DNA of 39,684 bases from Pseudomonadota bacterium (GCA_023386885.1 JAEWIX010000045.1:1-39684), one strand, 5' to 3'; counted from the first letter of the stretch, positions 25,196-33,871 are shown. Notes: generated by a model from the sequence alone, not told the origin. Program-made: numbers and translations.

Positions 25196-28100
25196 TTCCC
25201 CCTGGCCTGTGGCTGCCGCGCCGCGTTGTCCAATGCTATCAGACGCCGCAGATTGATGTTGTGCTGCGGCACATTGGGGTTGCGCACCGGCCGTTCGAGC
25301 AAATAGGCGGCGACGTCAGGATTGAACCACGCCATCTGCACGATCTGCTCGGCAGCTTGCTTATTGGATGGCATGAGTTCGAGCATCAGCCGGAAGCGTC
25401 GAACGATGCCACCTCCTTTCAGGTCACCGTAGATGTGACGAGCGCCCAGCTCCAAGATGCGAGGGATAACCCGCTCCGCCGTCTGCGACCCAACCGTCGC
25501 GCGCTTCTCGGCTTCCTTGAAGTAGCCGAGCAGCTTGTGCGCCTGGCGGAGCGTACCCATCTCCTCCGGGCTGAATACCTTGGCCATCAGCTTTTCGTTG
25601 GCTTTGAACTCGGCCGCCAGCCGGGCGTAGCGCACCTCGTAGGTTTCGCTGGTCTGCTTCGTGCCGGTGACGCGCTTGTGCAGTTCGTCAGCAAACGCTG
25701 CTTTCCAGCCGCGCTTGGCCGCCTCGTCGTTCTTCACCAGTGCGTTGATCTCGTCGAGCCGCTTCTCCGAACTCCATCCGCCGTTGAGCAGCTTGGCCGC
25801 GACGTCGCGCGGATCCTCGCCGCGCAGCAGCGTGCCGATCGCGCCGCGGTCGATGTCGGCCTCCGTGGCCTTGGCGGTCTTGCGCGCCTGGTCGAGGAAC
25901 GCCTTGGCGTCGGTCGAAAGTTGTTGGCCCCGTCGCGCCTCGGCCACGACACTATCGAACTCGCCACGCAGCGTCGGGAATTGCGACAGCACGTCGGCGT
26001 TGTTGCGTGTCCATGCCGCCGCGCGCGCTGGATTGATCGTCCCGTCGCTATTGAGCACGGACGTTGCGAAGTCGGAACGCATGTAGTCGCGCACGGCAGT
26101 TTGGCCCGCCTGTTCGCTCGGTGCACCGGCCATCATGCGGTTGAGCGCGGCCGCTTTCTCCGGGCTGCTCAGGAAACGGCCAGCGGTTTCGCTCGGCGGC
26201 GTGTTGCCGCGATTCAACGTGCCGTCCGGCTGCTGACCACCGCGGTCGATGTCGCGCGTGAACCTCGCGCCTTCATCGTTGCGCTCCGGCCGGAACCGCT
26301 CGGCGAACTGGCCATAATTGGCGTTGGCCTCGGCATAGCCGGGCGCGTTCTCGATGGTGCGGTTGAGCGAGCGCTGCAACTGGCCGAGGTTGTCGGCGAG
26401 GTCGAAGTTGCCGGATCGCTGCGCGTTCTCTCGCGCCGTGCTGACGAACTTCCGCAGGTCGGCCAGATCGGCGCCGGACGCCGTGCCGGGGCCGCCGATG
26501 TTGGCGCCCGTTTCCGGATCGATTTGCGGCCGTAGCGCGTCGAGCCGGCGCATGAAGTCATTCGGCAAGGTGCCCGGCGCAAGGCCATTGGCGCTTGCGC
26601 GCACGCGGTCGATCGCCGCGAACACGTCATCGGACGGCAGTTGCTCGTTGCGGCCGGGCGCGTTGTCGAACATTTCGTTTTTCTGTTGACGCGCGGGCAC
26701 GTAGTTCTGGTCGACGACGGCGCGATCCAAATTGCGGCTGGCGTTGGCCTTGGCGTCGGAATTGGCGATGGCGCCGAAGTCGGCTCCGAACAGTTCCTGG
26801 TCCCGCTGCCGTGTGGCCAGTTCTTCCGCGCGGCGCGCCACCTCGCCCTCCGCCGCGGCCATCTTGCTCTCGCGCGCGGCGTCGGCCGCGCGAAACACCG
26901 ATCCGAGGTCAGCTTCCGGATCCCGCAGACTGGCCACCCGCCCGGCGGCCGCGCCCTTGATGTTTTCGTCGCGCTGGATGAACGGAGCCGCGTTCTTCAT
27001 ACGCGCGCCACCTTCGGCGCCAAGCAAGCCGGGATCACCCGACAGCATCCCGGTGGTGGGCAAGCTGGATCGGCTCAACGGCTCCTCGCCCGCCAGCTTG
27101 GGGCTCAGCAGTTCAGCCGCATTCTCGCGAATATCCTGAGCCAGCGCCTTCGGCGACAAATGGGCGGAAGCCTGGAAGGTCCGCGCTGCACGATCGATAT
27201 CGGGATTCGTGTAAGGCGCACTTGTTTGTAGGTTCACGGGAATCTCACGCGGCGACGGCAGGGATTTCGCTGCGATGCTTCGGAGCAGTCCGCCGATCCC
27301 CGTGGCGGCGGCCTGCAGCCCGGCCGCCCCGACGCCGCCAACGAACGGGGCCGCGATGTTTGCGGCCACGCTGTCCGGGGCGTATTCCTGCGCAGCCGAA
27401 GCGCCCGTACCAGCCCCCGCGCCGACTACGGCGTCGCCGGTCACGGTGGTGGCAGGCGCGGCCGTATAAGGCCGCGTGACCGTATCGAACACGCGGCCAG
27501 AGATAGTCGTCGACGGCATCGTCCGCGTGGCCAGCTGCGGGGCACGTGCCGCGAGTGCAGTACCCGCGGTCAATCCCTGCGTCGCAAAGTCGTTGACGTT
27601 CTCGAACAGCCGCTCGCTTGGTGACATCTCGCTTCGCGGAATCATCAGCGGAGCTGCTGCCGTCTCGGCCATCTGCGACGCAGGCGTCGCGTAGGACCAA
27701 TTTGTCCCAAACAGCTTATTCGCGCCGGCCACACCAAGATTCACCGCACCCGCCGCAAGATCGAACGGCATCGCCGCCGTGTGCAACAGCCCCTTGGCCA
27801 CACCCTGGGAGCCGATGCCGAAGTCGCGCACCGCTCCGCCGACGCTGCTCGGCAGGATGGACATGGGCCGCTCGACCGGCTTAGGCGCTTCAGGACGAAC
27901 AGTGATGCGCGTCGGCTCGCCATTGCCGCCCAGCACGATGTCGGGCGTCGCCGGCACAGCGGGAGCCGCCGCCTGCGGAGCAGCGTCGAGCGTGAACCCT
28001 GGCGGCAACGGCGGAAGCACAGCCGGTTGCGGCCCAGGCTTTGTCGGCGCATCGGCGAATTGATCCCAAGGGTCGACGGTTGGTGCGCCCTTGAACTGTG

Positions 28101-28329
28101 CCCACGGATCGTTCTTCGGCAAGGGATCGAGTGTATAGCCAGGCGGTAGCGGTGGAATTACAGGCGACCCATATTGGCTTGACGCACTCGCCGGCGGATC
28201 CAGCGTAAATCCTGGCGGCAACGGCGGCAAACCGGCCGATGTCGCCGTGTCAGAAACGAAGTGAGCTGGAAGCGGAGGCGTGCCGAACGAAGCTGGCGCG
28301 GCAGCGTCGTCCAACGGTGACCGTGCCAT
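25192..28329 (-). CDS. Large phage-type protein, probable virion ejection protein
   Basis: The 1045-residue protein begins with a Pro-rich region in which PPLPPGFTLD or a close form occurs three times (about residues 35-44, 59-68 and 106-115), with DPWAQFKGAP and DPWDQFADAP between them. A long Ala-rich helical stretch follows (about 160-360), then charged helical segments to the end. Pro-rich repeats with DPW-x-x-F followed by a long helical body are what I expect of internal virion or DNA-ejection proteins of short-tailed phages. It is 3 nt downstream of the tailspike gene. No lysozyme motif is visible. The assignment is by pattern only. Confidence 0.6.
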   Translation of the reverse strand: MARSPLDDAAAPASFGTPPLPAHFVSDTATSAGLPPLPPGFTLDPPASASSQYGSPVIPPLPPGYTLDPLPKNDPWAQFKGAPTVDPWDQFADAPTKPGPQPAVLPPLPPGFTLDAAPQAAAPAVPATPDIVLGGNGEPTRITVRPEAPKPVERPMSILPSSVGGAVRDFGIGSQGVAKGLLHTAAMPFDLAAGAVNLGVAGANKLFGTNWSYATPASQMAETAAAPLMIPRSEMSPSERLFENVNDFATQGLTAGTALAARAPQLATRTMPSTTISGRVFDTVTRPYTAAPATTVTGDAVVGAGAGTGASAAQEYAPDSVAANIAAPFVGGVGAAGLQAAATGIGGLLRSIAAKSLPSPREIPVNLQTSAPYTNPDIDRAARTFQASAHLSPKALAQDIRENAAELLSPKLAGEEPLSRSSLPTTGMLSGDPGLLGAEGGARMKNAAPFIQRDENIKGAAAGRVASLRDPEADLGSVFRAADAARESKMAAAEGEVARRAEELATRQRDQELFGADFGAIANSDAKANASRNLDRAVVDQNYVPARQQKNEMFDNAPGRNEQLPSDDVFAAIDRVRASANGLAPGTLPNDFMRRLDALRPQIDPETGANIGGPGTASGADLADLRKFVSTARENAQRSGNFDLADNLGQLQRSLNRTIENAPGYAEANANYGQFAERFRPERNDEGARFTRDIDRGGQQPDGTLNRGNTPPSETAGRFLSSPEKAAALNRMMAGAPSEQAGQTAVRDYMRSDFATSVLNSDGTINPARAAAWTRNNADVLSQFPTLRGEFDSVVAEARRGQQLSTDAKAFLDQARKTAKATEADIDRGAIGTLLRGEDPRDVAAKLLNGGWSSEKRLDEINALVKNDEAAKRGWKAAFADELHKRVTGTKQTSETYEVRYARLAAEFKANEKLMAKVFSPEEMGTLRQAHKLLGYFKEAEKRATVGSQTAERVIPRILELGARHIYGDLKGGGIVRRFRLMLELMPSNKQAAEQIVQMAWFNPDVAAYLLERPVRNPNVPQHNINLRRLIALDNAARQPQARGK

Positions 28330-28332
28330 GTG

Positions 28333-30738
28333 CTACGCCGTGCCTTTCATGACCAATTCCCACGCAGCCCCGTTCCACGCGCACAGGCAACTCTCGTTGA
28401 CGGCGAGCGTGGCGATTGCACCACCTGAATAGACCGTCTGCCCGAAACCGCCGGTGGTCTTATTGGCGATACGCACTGTTGCGCCATTAGGAACGTCAGT
28501 AGAACCTAAGTAAACATTTCGAGTAGCAGAACGACCTTCCGCCAAGCGGAGGGTCGGACGGTCGACGTCCGCAGAGCCTCCCGCGTTATGCGTGACGTCG
28601 GCGTTCGTGTTGATGTAGCCGACGTTCCGGTTCATATCGCTGCGAATAATACCGGCGGTCGATGAATCCGTGAAGTGGTTAGCGGCCGACGAGAAACCAA
28701 ATACGTCGTTTCGGTATACACGCACCCGGCCCGACGAATGGGTGCAGTTGACCTTGAAAGCGCCGCCCACACCGGAGCCTGTCGAGAGCGTGTTGCCCGT
28801 GACTTGCAACGGCCACGATCCCGATCCGACGTCGGCGTTGATCTCGAGCAGGATAGCCCAAATGTTGCTGGCGATCCGGATGTTGTTGTTCGAAATGGTC
28901 GCCCACGGCGCATTGAGCGTGTGAATACCAAACGATAGGGCGTCCGTATCCAACGAAATGTCGTTTCCGTTGACGAAGTACCGGGAGCCAGTAACTGACG
29001 TGTCTCCGGACTGGCCGCCGAGATCGATGGCACCGTGAACACAGCTTTGAATGCTGTTGCCGATGACTTCGGTAAACGCCTGCTTGCCGTAAATGCCGAT
29101 GGCGACAGCGGACGTGTAGCCGTAATCGACCAAGCGCGTGATGTTGGCAACGCGATTGAACGCGATGATGTTAGCGTACGAATACGGCTGCGCGCTGTAT
29201 CCGTTGAACTGGATGCCAATGTTGTCAACGTACTGGATGTCGTTCCCGATGACGTGCCCGCCATTCACCCCGGAATAGTAGACGGCATGACGTTTGATGT
29301 TCAGGAATGCGTTATCGTTGACCCAAATGTTCGTGCCATAACCGAACGATACGCCGTAACCTTCGGACGCTCCGGTGTACCCGACGATGTCGTGGATATT
29401 GCAACCGGTGACGCGCCAGTTCGTGGCGACCGCTTCCCCGTCCGCCGGATTGGACGCCACGCCGACGGTGAATTTGGAGATGTCGCAGTTGTGAACCTTG
29501 ACGTTCTTGGCCGGAATACGCCCGGTCAACGCCGTCGTGCTCGAATGAATCGCGGCCTGATACAGCTCGGACCCTGGTGCGGTGCCGGTGCGATTGGTGC
29601 CGACGAATTTCAGGTTCTCGTAGACGCCGAAGTCCGCCGCTGCGATGACGCCCCACACCGCAGTCGTCACCGCCACAGCCAGGAGCAATCCGCCACCCCA
29701 AACCCGCTGGCCAGGTCGCGGCTTCAGCGTCGCGTCGACCGTGAAATCCGTACCGCCAAGATCGATCGTCGCTCCTTCAGGCGCAAAATCCATGCACGCC
29801 TGAATGGCCGCGCGCTGATTGGCGGCCGTGTCGCTCGCGTTGGCACCAAACGTCTGCGGCGTGAATGCCAACTTCCGCACGCGGTCGTACCCCGCCTGCG
29901 TCACGCCATCGGCCAACGTCAGCACGAGATCGCCGCTCGTCGTCCCGTTGCTCTCGAAATCGGCGTCGCCGAGATCGCCGAGGTCCGCGTACCCCAGCGT
30001 CCGGAGCACATCCGGCGCCGTGAATGGCCGATAAGACGCCATCGCATACGCCCGGCTCGACATCGTCGGCGGAACCGACGCCACGGCCGCCAATGCGGCG
30101 TCTCGCGCCGCCTCCGTCGTCACGCGATCGGCGTCAACCTCGTCTTTCACACCATCGACGTACTCAACAGTGCCGGAAATGCTGTCGACACTTTCGGCGG
30201 CAGCCACCGCACTCGCGGCCGCCTCGCCTGCTTTGGTGGTGGCTGTCGCGGCGCTGCCGGCCGCCTCGCCTGCTTTGGTGGTGGCTGTCGCGGCGCTGCC
30301 GCCGGCAGCGGCCTCCGACGCGGCTGCGGCATCCACACTCGCTGCGGCCAGGTCGGCTTGCTCACCGAAATCGACAATCACATCCCATTTCGACTCGTCG
30401 AAGCCATCGGTCGACGTATGGTCTTCCTTGCTGTGCCAGAATTTGTTGTCGTGGAGCACTGTGCTGTCGGCGGTGTAGTCGACCCCCGGCTCCCACATCG
30501 TCGGCAGGCTGAAACCCAACTGAAACGTCGAATCCAGTTGCGCTATGCCAACGATGCCGTTGGCCAACTTGCCATCCGGCCGCATAACCCCCTTCAGGAA
30601 ATCGACGATTTCCCCGATGGACAGTTTCGCAGCGTCAAGGTCGACATTGACCTTCCCGCCCGGCAACGGCCGCGTCGGATTGCTGTTCTGATACGACTGG
30701 TAATCGTACTGGCGGGTGTATTTTGTCGGATAGGGCAT
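28333..30738 (-). CDS. Phage tailspike / beta-helix tail fibre protein
   Basis: The 801-residue protein has an N-terminal attachment-type region (about 1-130) and an Ala-rich coiled linker with two copies of AATATTKAGEAA. From about residue 290 there is a pectate-lyase-like beta-helix, starting QTFGANASDTAANQRAAIQA and continuing with many short N/G/V-rich rungs (NNNIRIASN, VIGNSIQSC, VTGNTLSTG). This is the layout of tailspikes that bind or cut surface polysaccharide. The catalytic residues cannot be assigned. First gene of the minus-strand module with the ejection-like and coiled-coil genes. Confidence 0.8.
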   Translation of the reverse strand: MPYPTKYTRQYDYQSYQNSNPTRPLPGGKVNVDLDAAKLSIGEIVDFLKGVMRPDGKLANGIVGIAQLDSTFQLGFSLPTMWEPGVDYTADSTVLHDNKFWHSKEDHTSTDGFDESKWDVIVDFGEQADLAAASVDAAAASEAAAGGSAATATTKAGEAAGSAATATTKAGEAAASAVAAAESVDSISGTVEYVDGVKDEVDADRVTTEAARDAALAAVASVPPTMSSRAYAMASYRPFTAPDVLRTLGYADLGDLGDADFESNGTTSGDLVLTLADGVTQAGYDRVRKLAFTPQTFGANASDTAANQRAAIQACMDFAPEGATIDLGGTDFTVDATLKPRPGQRVWGGGLLLAVAVTTAVWGVIAAADFGVYENLKFVGTNRTGTAPGSELYQAAIHSSTTALTGRIPAKNVKVHNCDISKFTVGVASNPADGEAVATNWRVTGCNIHDIVGYTGASEGYGVSFGYGTNIWVNDNAFLNIKRHAVYYSGVNGGHVIGNDIQYVDNIGIQFNGYSAQPYSYANIIAFNRVANITRLVDYGYTSAVAIGIYGKQAFTEVIGNSIQSCVHGAIDLGGQSGDTSVTGSRYFVNGNDISLDTDALSFGIHTLNAPWATISNNNIRIASNIWAILLEINADVGSGSWPLQVTGNTLSTGSGVGGAFKVNCTHSSGRVRVYRNDVFGFSSAANHFTDSSTAGIIRSDMNRNVGYINTNADVTHNAGGSADVDRPTLRLAEGRSATRNVYLGSTDVPNGATVRIANKTTGGFGQTVYSGGAIATLAVNESCLCAWNGAAWELVMKGTA
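30217..30301. repeat. Tandem 42-bp repeat in the tailspike linker
   Basis: Two head-to-tail copies with a 42-bp period (unit containing GCCTGCTTTGGTGGTGGCTG) encode two 14-residue units in the Ala-rich linker of the tailspike. Copy number change would lengthen or shorten the linker in frame. Confidence 0.8.
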
Positions 30739-30801
30739 TTGGTGACACCGATCGTGCGCAGGAATTTTCGGCGCCGTCGGTGAAGCGGCTGTGTCACCAA
30801 A
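30738..30801 (-). promoter_or_regulatory. Long inverted repeat in the tailspike leader
   Basis: TTTGGTGACAC at 30738-30748 and GTGTCACCAAA at 30791-30801 are perfect 11-bp arms separated by 42 nt. The downstream arm touches the tailspike start codon. On the minus strand a TATAGT-like box lies just upstream, at about 30810-30820. The stem could hide the start region in the mRNA or be an operator pair. No ordinary Shine-Dalgarno is visible before the ATG. Confidence 0.55.
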
Positions 30802-30962
30802 AGTAGCGATACTATAGCATATTTGGCGAATTTGAGAATAGGTGGTGCATCATTTTCCGCACATTGCCCGCCTTCCTGCACCTGTCCAGCGAACGATCGT
30901 CGTCTAACACAGATGCTGGGACTTGGTATGCAGGTGTGCAACAAGCGAATGTGCTCTGGCAA

Positions 30963-31544
30963 TCACCGCTCACGACGTGACCGGCCAAACCTATTCGGTT
31001 CGCGCGGCTCTTTCAGCTTCGGCAAATCGTCCGGCTTGTCGGGGTACATAAAATCCCCATGCCGCAACCAGCGCCCATCAAAGCGGTCCCAAAACTGAAT
31101 GGCGTGAAGCTGCAACGAAAACTCATAGGTCACGTACAGGACGCCGCCTCGCCTCATACGTTCGCCGGTCGGATCAAACGGGATATCGTTCAAGCTGCAA
31201 ATCGCGTTGATGCCGTGCCAGTGCTCGCGGGCGTACATATCCGGCAAGGCGACGTGGTACGGGTGCGAGCGTTTCCAACGCCTATCGCCTCCATCGCGTG
31301 AATAGAAGCCGGGATGGTGGACCAGCAACTCGGGCAACCGCGCGATGCCTTTAGCAATCCGTCGCGCTTCGTCGGCTGTCAGGTGCTCAGACGCGAATGA
31401 CCAACCCGCCGAATGAATGTCGTCCCGGCAGAAGATCGTCACCAATCGAAAGCCGTTCGCATCCCGGACCACGTAGGCGTCGGGGCCGTCGCGAACTGCG
31501 GTCCACGGCGGTGGAAAATGGCGTTTTGGCGGGATTGACTTCAT
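30963..31544 (-). CDS. Hypothetical protein with rhizobial RRxPPPW-type N-terminus
   Basis: The 193-residue protein starts KRHFPPPWTAVRDGPDAYVV and continues DEARRIAKGIARLPELL. This half resembles a family of very common short unknown proteins in Bradyrhizobium. The second half (about 80-193, Trp/Tyr/His-rich, with a DFMYPDKPDDLPKLKEPREP end) is not familiar. There is no signal peptide or membrane helix. It is divergent from the 75-residue gene, with a short CTAGG/CCTAG inverted repeat in the gap (31554-31571). Confidence 0.6.
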   Translation of the reverse strand: MKSIPPKRHFPPPWTAVRDGPDAYVVRDANGFRLVTIFCRDDIHSAGWSFASEHLTADEARRIAKGIARLPELLVHHPGFYSRDGGDRRWKRSHPYHVALPDMYAREHWHGINAICSLNDIPFDPTGERMRRGGVLYVTYEFSLQLHAIQFWDRFDGRWLRHGDFMYPDKPDDLPKLKEPREPNRFGRSRRER

Positions 31545-31593
31545 GAGAACAAACTAGGAACATGAACCTAGCACAGTCAACGAGGAACCACCG

Positions 31594-31821
31594 ATGTCCG
31601 CCCTGAACGATCAGAAACCGGAGGACGAAGCCGACCGACTAGAGGTCGCGACGGATCAGGCAATAGCGGCATGCGGCGGCGATCTTCGCAGCGCCATTCG
31701 TGCGCTGATACTGGCGAACGAGTTTTTGCAGCATCAGCTAGAGGCGAAAGTTTCGACGGGATACGTGCGCGGCGCTCCGGTTGAGGCCGTGCCGCGTCGG
31801 CGCATGGATTGGTATGATTGA
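31594..31821 (+). CDS. Small conserved rhizobial protein, 75 residues
   Basis: The protein contains ATDQAIAACGGDLRSAIRAL and ILANEFLQHQLEAKVSTGYV, a helical pattern I know from many short unknown Bradyrhizobium proteins. GAGGAACC precedes the ATG at 31594. It is soluble and acidic at the N-terminus. A hairpin (31826-31866) follows the stop. Confidence 0.65.
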   Translation: MSALNDQKPEDEADRLEVATDQAIAACGGDLRSAIRALILANEFLQHQLEAKVSTGYVRGAPVEAVPRRRMDWYD

Positions 31822-31825
31822 ATCT

Positions 31826-31866
31826 CTCAGGCGCTTCCCGCTAGACTGGCATCGGGAAACGCTGAG
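31826..31866 (+). promoter_or_regulatory. Hairpin between the 75-residue gene and the OB-fold gene
   Basis: CTCAGGCGCTTCCCG at 31826-31840 pairs imperfectly with CGGGAAACGCTGAG at 31853-31866. It ends 9 bp before the next ATG, so it could terminate the upstream gene or act in the leader of the downstream one. There is no T tract behind it. Confidence 0.4.
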
Positions 31867-31875
31867 GATCACGAC

Positions 31876-32220
31876 ATGAAAATCACAAGCCTATTGCTCG
31901 GACTTTGCCTTCTATCCACGCCAGCGTTCGCGCAAACGATACCGCCGCAAGATGCAGCATCGCATGTCGGAAAATCTGTCACGGTGCGAGGTGTCGTGGA
32001 TGAAGTTCACACTTCCAACCGTGGCAACGTGTTTCTCAACATGGGTGGTCACTACCCGAACCAAGCGTTCACCGGATTCATTCGAGCCCGTAACGCTGCG
32101 ACGTTCCCCAACGTGCAATCTTATCAGGGTAAGACCGTGAGCATTACCGGCGCTCTGAAGCTCTACAAGGGCAGCCCCGAGATTGAGTTAGACTCCGCAT
32201 CGCAGCTGAGCGCGAAGTAA
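31876..32220 (+). CDS. Exported OB-fold-like protein
   Basis: The 114-residue protein has a signal peptide (about 1-19, cleavage after AFA in TPAFAQ). A compact beta-rich domain follows (GKSVTVRGVVDEVHTSNRGN, VFLNMGGHYPNQAFTGFI, GKTVSITGALKLYKGSPEI). The VTVRG ... NVFLN ... GKTVSITG order is that of secreted OB-fold nucleic-acid-binding-like domains. Ligand unknown. Its stop overlaps the next start in TAATG. Confidence 0.75.
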   Translation: MKITSLLLGLCLLSTPAFAQTIPPQDAASHVGKSVTVRGVVDEVHTSNRGNVFLNMGGHYPNQAFTGFIRARNAATFPNVQSYQGKTVSITGALKLYKGSPEIELDSASQLSAK

Positions 32221-32360
32221 TGGCCATGGGCTGGCGTGGTCAGCACAATCGCGATCTGGCGAACGAGCGAGACAGCAATCGGCATCGAGTGCATCTTGGG
32301 CTTTTCGTTTTCGCGGCGGTGTTGTTTTATGCGATGTGGGTCGCTGCGAGTATGAGGTGA
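32220..32360 (+). CDS. Small single-helix membrane protein, 46 residues
   Basis: The ATG at 32220 overlaps the stop of the OB-fold gene (TAATG). The protein starts MAMGWRGQHNRDLANERDSN and has one membrane helix (LGLFVFAAVLFYAMWVAA), with a positively charged N-terminal half that should remain cytoplasmic. The tight overlap suggests it works with the exported OB-fold protein. Confidence 0.55.
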   Translation: MAMGWRGQHNRDLANERDSNRHRVHLGLFVFAAVLFYAMWVAASMR

Positions 32361-32422
32361 GTCATCGATAGACGATGACCAGCCACTGGAGTGATCCGCG
32401 CTTGTCGCACCGGAAATAGAAA

Positions 32423-32440
32423 ACCCCGCCGGAGCGGGGT
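32423..32440 (-). terminator. Hairpin terminator, twin of 21564-21583
   Basis: ACCCCGC pairs with GCGGGGT around CGGA. On the minus strand it is followed by TTTCTATTTCC, so it fits termination of the exported-protein gene at 32469-32720. The 23-bp core with AGAAAA flank is identical to the hairpin behind the XRE operon. Confidence 0.75.
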
Positions 32441-32468
32441 CGAAAATATGGCAGCCCGTGATTCCGTC

Positions 32469-32720
32469 TCAGTACCGCGGGTTTCTGGTACCGGTCTGAC
32501 CCGTGTAGGGGTTATAATTCCCTCTGCTCCCGAAGTTGTCCATCTGTGTACTGTTTGGATTGGTTGCCTGGTGCGGTTGGACATAGGTGCCACGGCTCGT
32601 CGTGTAGCCGCCAACCGAATGGCTTTGCGAGTTTGAGCCGCTCCCATAGGTCCGATATTGGGCCTGAGCAGCAGTCGCCATCAGCGCAGCGGCGCCAGCG
32701 ATAATCAGTGCTTTCAACAT
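32469..32720 (-). CDS. Small exported Gly/Asn/Thr-rich protein
   Basis: The 83-residue protein starts MLKALIIAGAAALMATAAQA (signal peptide, cleavage after AQA). The mature part is low-complexity and rich in G, N, S, T, Q and Y (YRTYGSGSNSQSHSVGGY; GQTGTRNPRY end). I preferred the ATG at 32720 because the signal peptide begins there and GGAAAG stands upstream. A terminator lies behind it. No function is recognised; related short proteins are common in Bradyrhizobium. Confidence 0.65.
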   Translation of the reverse strand: MLKALIIAGAAALMATAAQAQYRTYGSGSNSQSHSVGGYTTSRGTYVQPHQATNPNSTQMDNFGSRGNYNPYTGQTGTRNPRY

Positions 32721-32933
32721 TGTTCTTTCCTTTACCCACAAGCGGGCAAAAGCACCCTGTCACCATTGCAAGTTGAGTCCAACCACGACGTTTGGACGAA
32801 TTTCACCAAGCGCCGCAACGCGGCGGACAAAGTCCGGCTTCTCAACCGCCACATCGAGATCGAGAAGTTTGGAACCAATACAGCCAATTCCGCTTGAATC
32901 CCGGTTCTGTCGCGTTCAGTTCCGGAGTGTCCC

Positions 32934-33869
32934 ATGGCCCCGCGCGCCAACTGGAAGGGCTTCTTACGCCTTTCGCTTGTGACCTGCCCTGTAGCCCTTT
33001 TCCCTGCGACGTCCGATTCCGAAAAAATCAGCTTCAACCAGATCAATCGCAGGACCGGGCACAGAATCCGGTATCTCAAAGTGGACGCCGATACTGGCGA
33101 CGAAGTCGAGCCCGACGACATCGTTAAGGGCTACAAGATCGATACCGATACCTACATCACCGTCGAGCCGGAAGAACTTGAGAAGGTCGAGATCGAATCC
33201 TCGCGAACGATCGAGATTGATGAGTTCGTCGATAGGGCTGACATCGACCAGCGATACGTTGTGCGCCCCTACTATCTCGTGCCTGATGGCAAGATTGGTC
33301 ACGACGCCTATGCGGTGATCCGCGAAACCATCCGATCCATGGGCAAGGTCGCCATCGGCCGCTTGGTACTGACAAGTCGCGAACACATCATCGCGCTCGA
33401 GCCGATGAAAAAGGGTCTGATGGGATTGTTGCTGCGCTACCCATACGAGGTCCGCGACGAGGATGAATACTTCGACGATATTCAGGATGTGAAGGTCACG
33501 AAGGAAATGCTGGATCTCGCGAAGCACATCGTCGAACAGAAGTCCGGCGAGTTCGATCCCGAGAAGTTCGAGGATCGCTATGAGACCGCTCTCACCGACC
33601 TGATCAACGCAAAGCGAGCCGGGAAGACTGTCAAGGCGAAGGCGCGACCAAGTGGCGAGAACATCGTCGACCTCATGGATGCGCTGAAACGCAGCATTGC
33701 GGGCAAGAGTACCCAACCAGCACAGCAAGCCAAGGCAAAGCCCAAGCGCGGTCGAAAGACAGCGCCCGGTCAGAAGGAAATGCTTCTGCCGATTGCCGGC
33801 AAGGCGCCAGCTAAGACTGCGAAGGCGCCCACCAAGCCCGCAGTTAGCCGTAAACGCAAGACGGCATAA
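32934..33869 (+). CDS. ku: Ku protein (non-homologous end joining)
   Basis: The 311-residue protein forms the ring dimer that binds DNA double-strand ends and recruits LigD. Typical Ku stretches are RANWKGFLRLSLVTCPVALF, ISFNQINRRTGHRIRY, YIVEPEEL-like YITVEPEELEKVEIE, VVRPYYLVPDG and EHIIALEPMKKGLMG. The core ends at about residue 255. A Lys/Ala/Pro-rich tail of about 55 residues follows, as in extended Ku proteins that bind DNA internally. The start follows GGAGTGTCCC. No ligD is in the window. The next gene starts 2 nt after its stop. Confidence 0.95.
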   Translation: MAPRANWKGFLRLSLVTCPVALFPATSDSEKISFNQINRRTGHRIRYLKVDADTGDEVEPDDIVKGYKIDTDTYITVEPEELEKVEIESSRTIEIDEFVDRADIDQRYVVRPYYLVPDGKIGHDAYAVIRETIRSMGKVAIGRLVLTSREHIIALEPMKKGLMGLLLRYPYEVRDEDEYFDDIQDVKVTKEMLDLAKHIVEQKSGEFDPEKFEDRYETALTDLINAKRAGKTVKAKARPSGENIVDLMDALKRSIAGKSTQPAQQAKAKPKRGRKTAPGQKEMLLPIAGKAPAKTAKAPTKPAVSRKRKTA

Positions 33870-33871
33870 CG

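Noticed and set aside
30217..30301. Possible CRISPR-like array
   Set aside because: Only two head-to-tail coding repeats with no unique spacers; it is a protein linker repeat.
31554..31571. CTAGG/CCTAG inverted repeat between divergent genes as an operator
   Set aside because: Arms of 5 bp with an 8-nt gap are too weak to call without conservation data.
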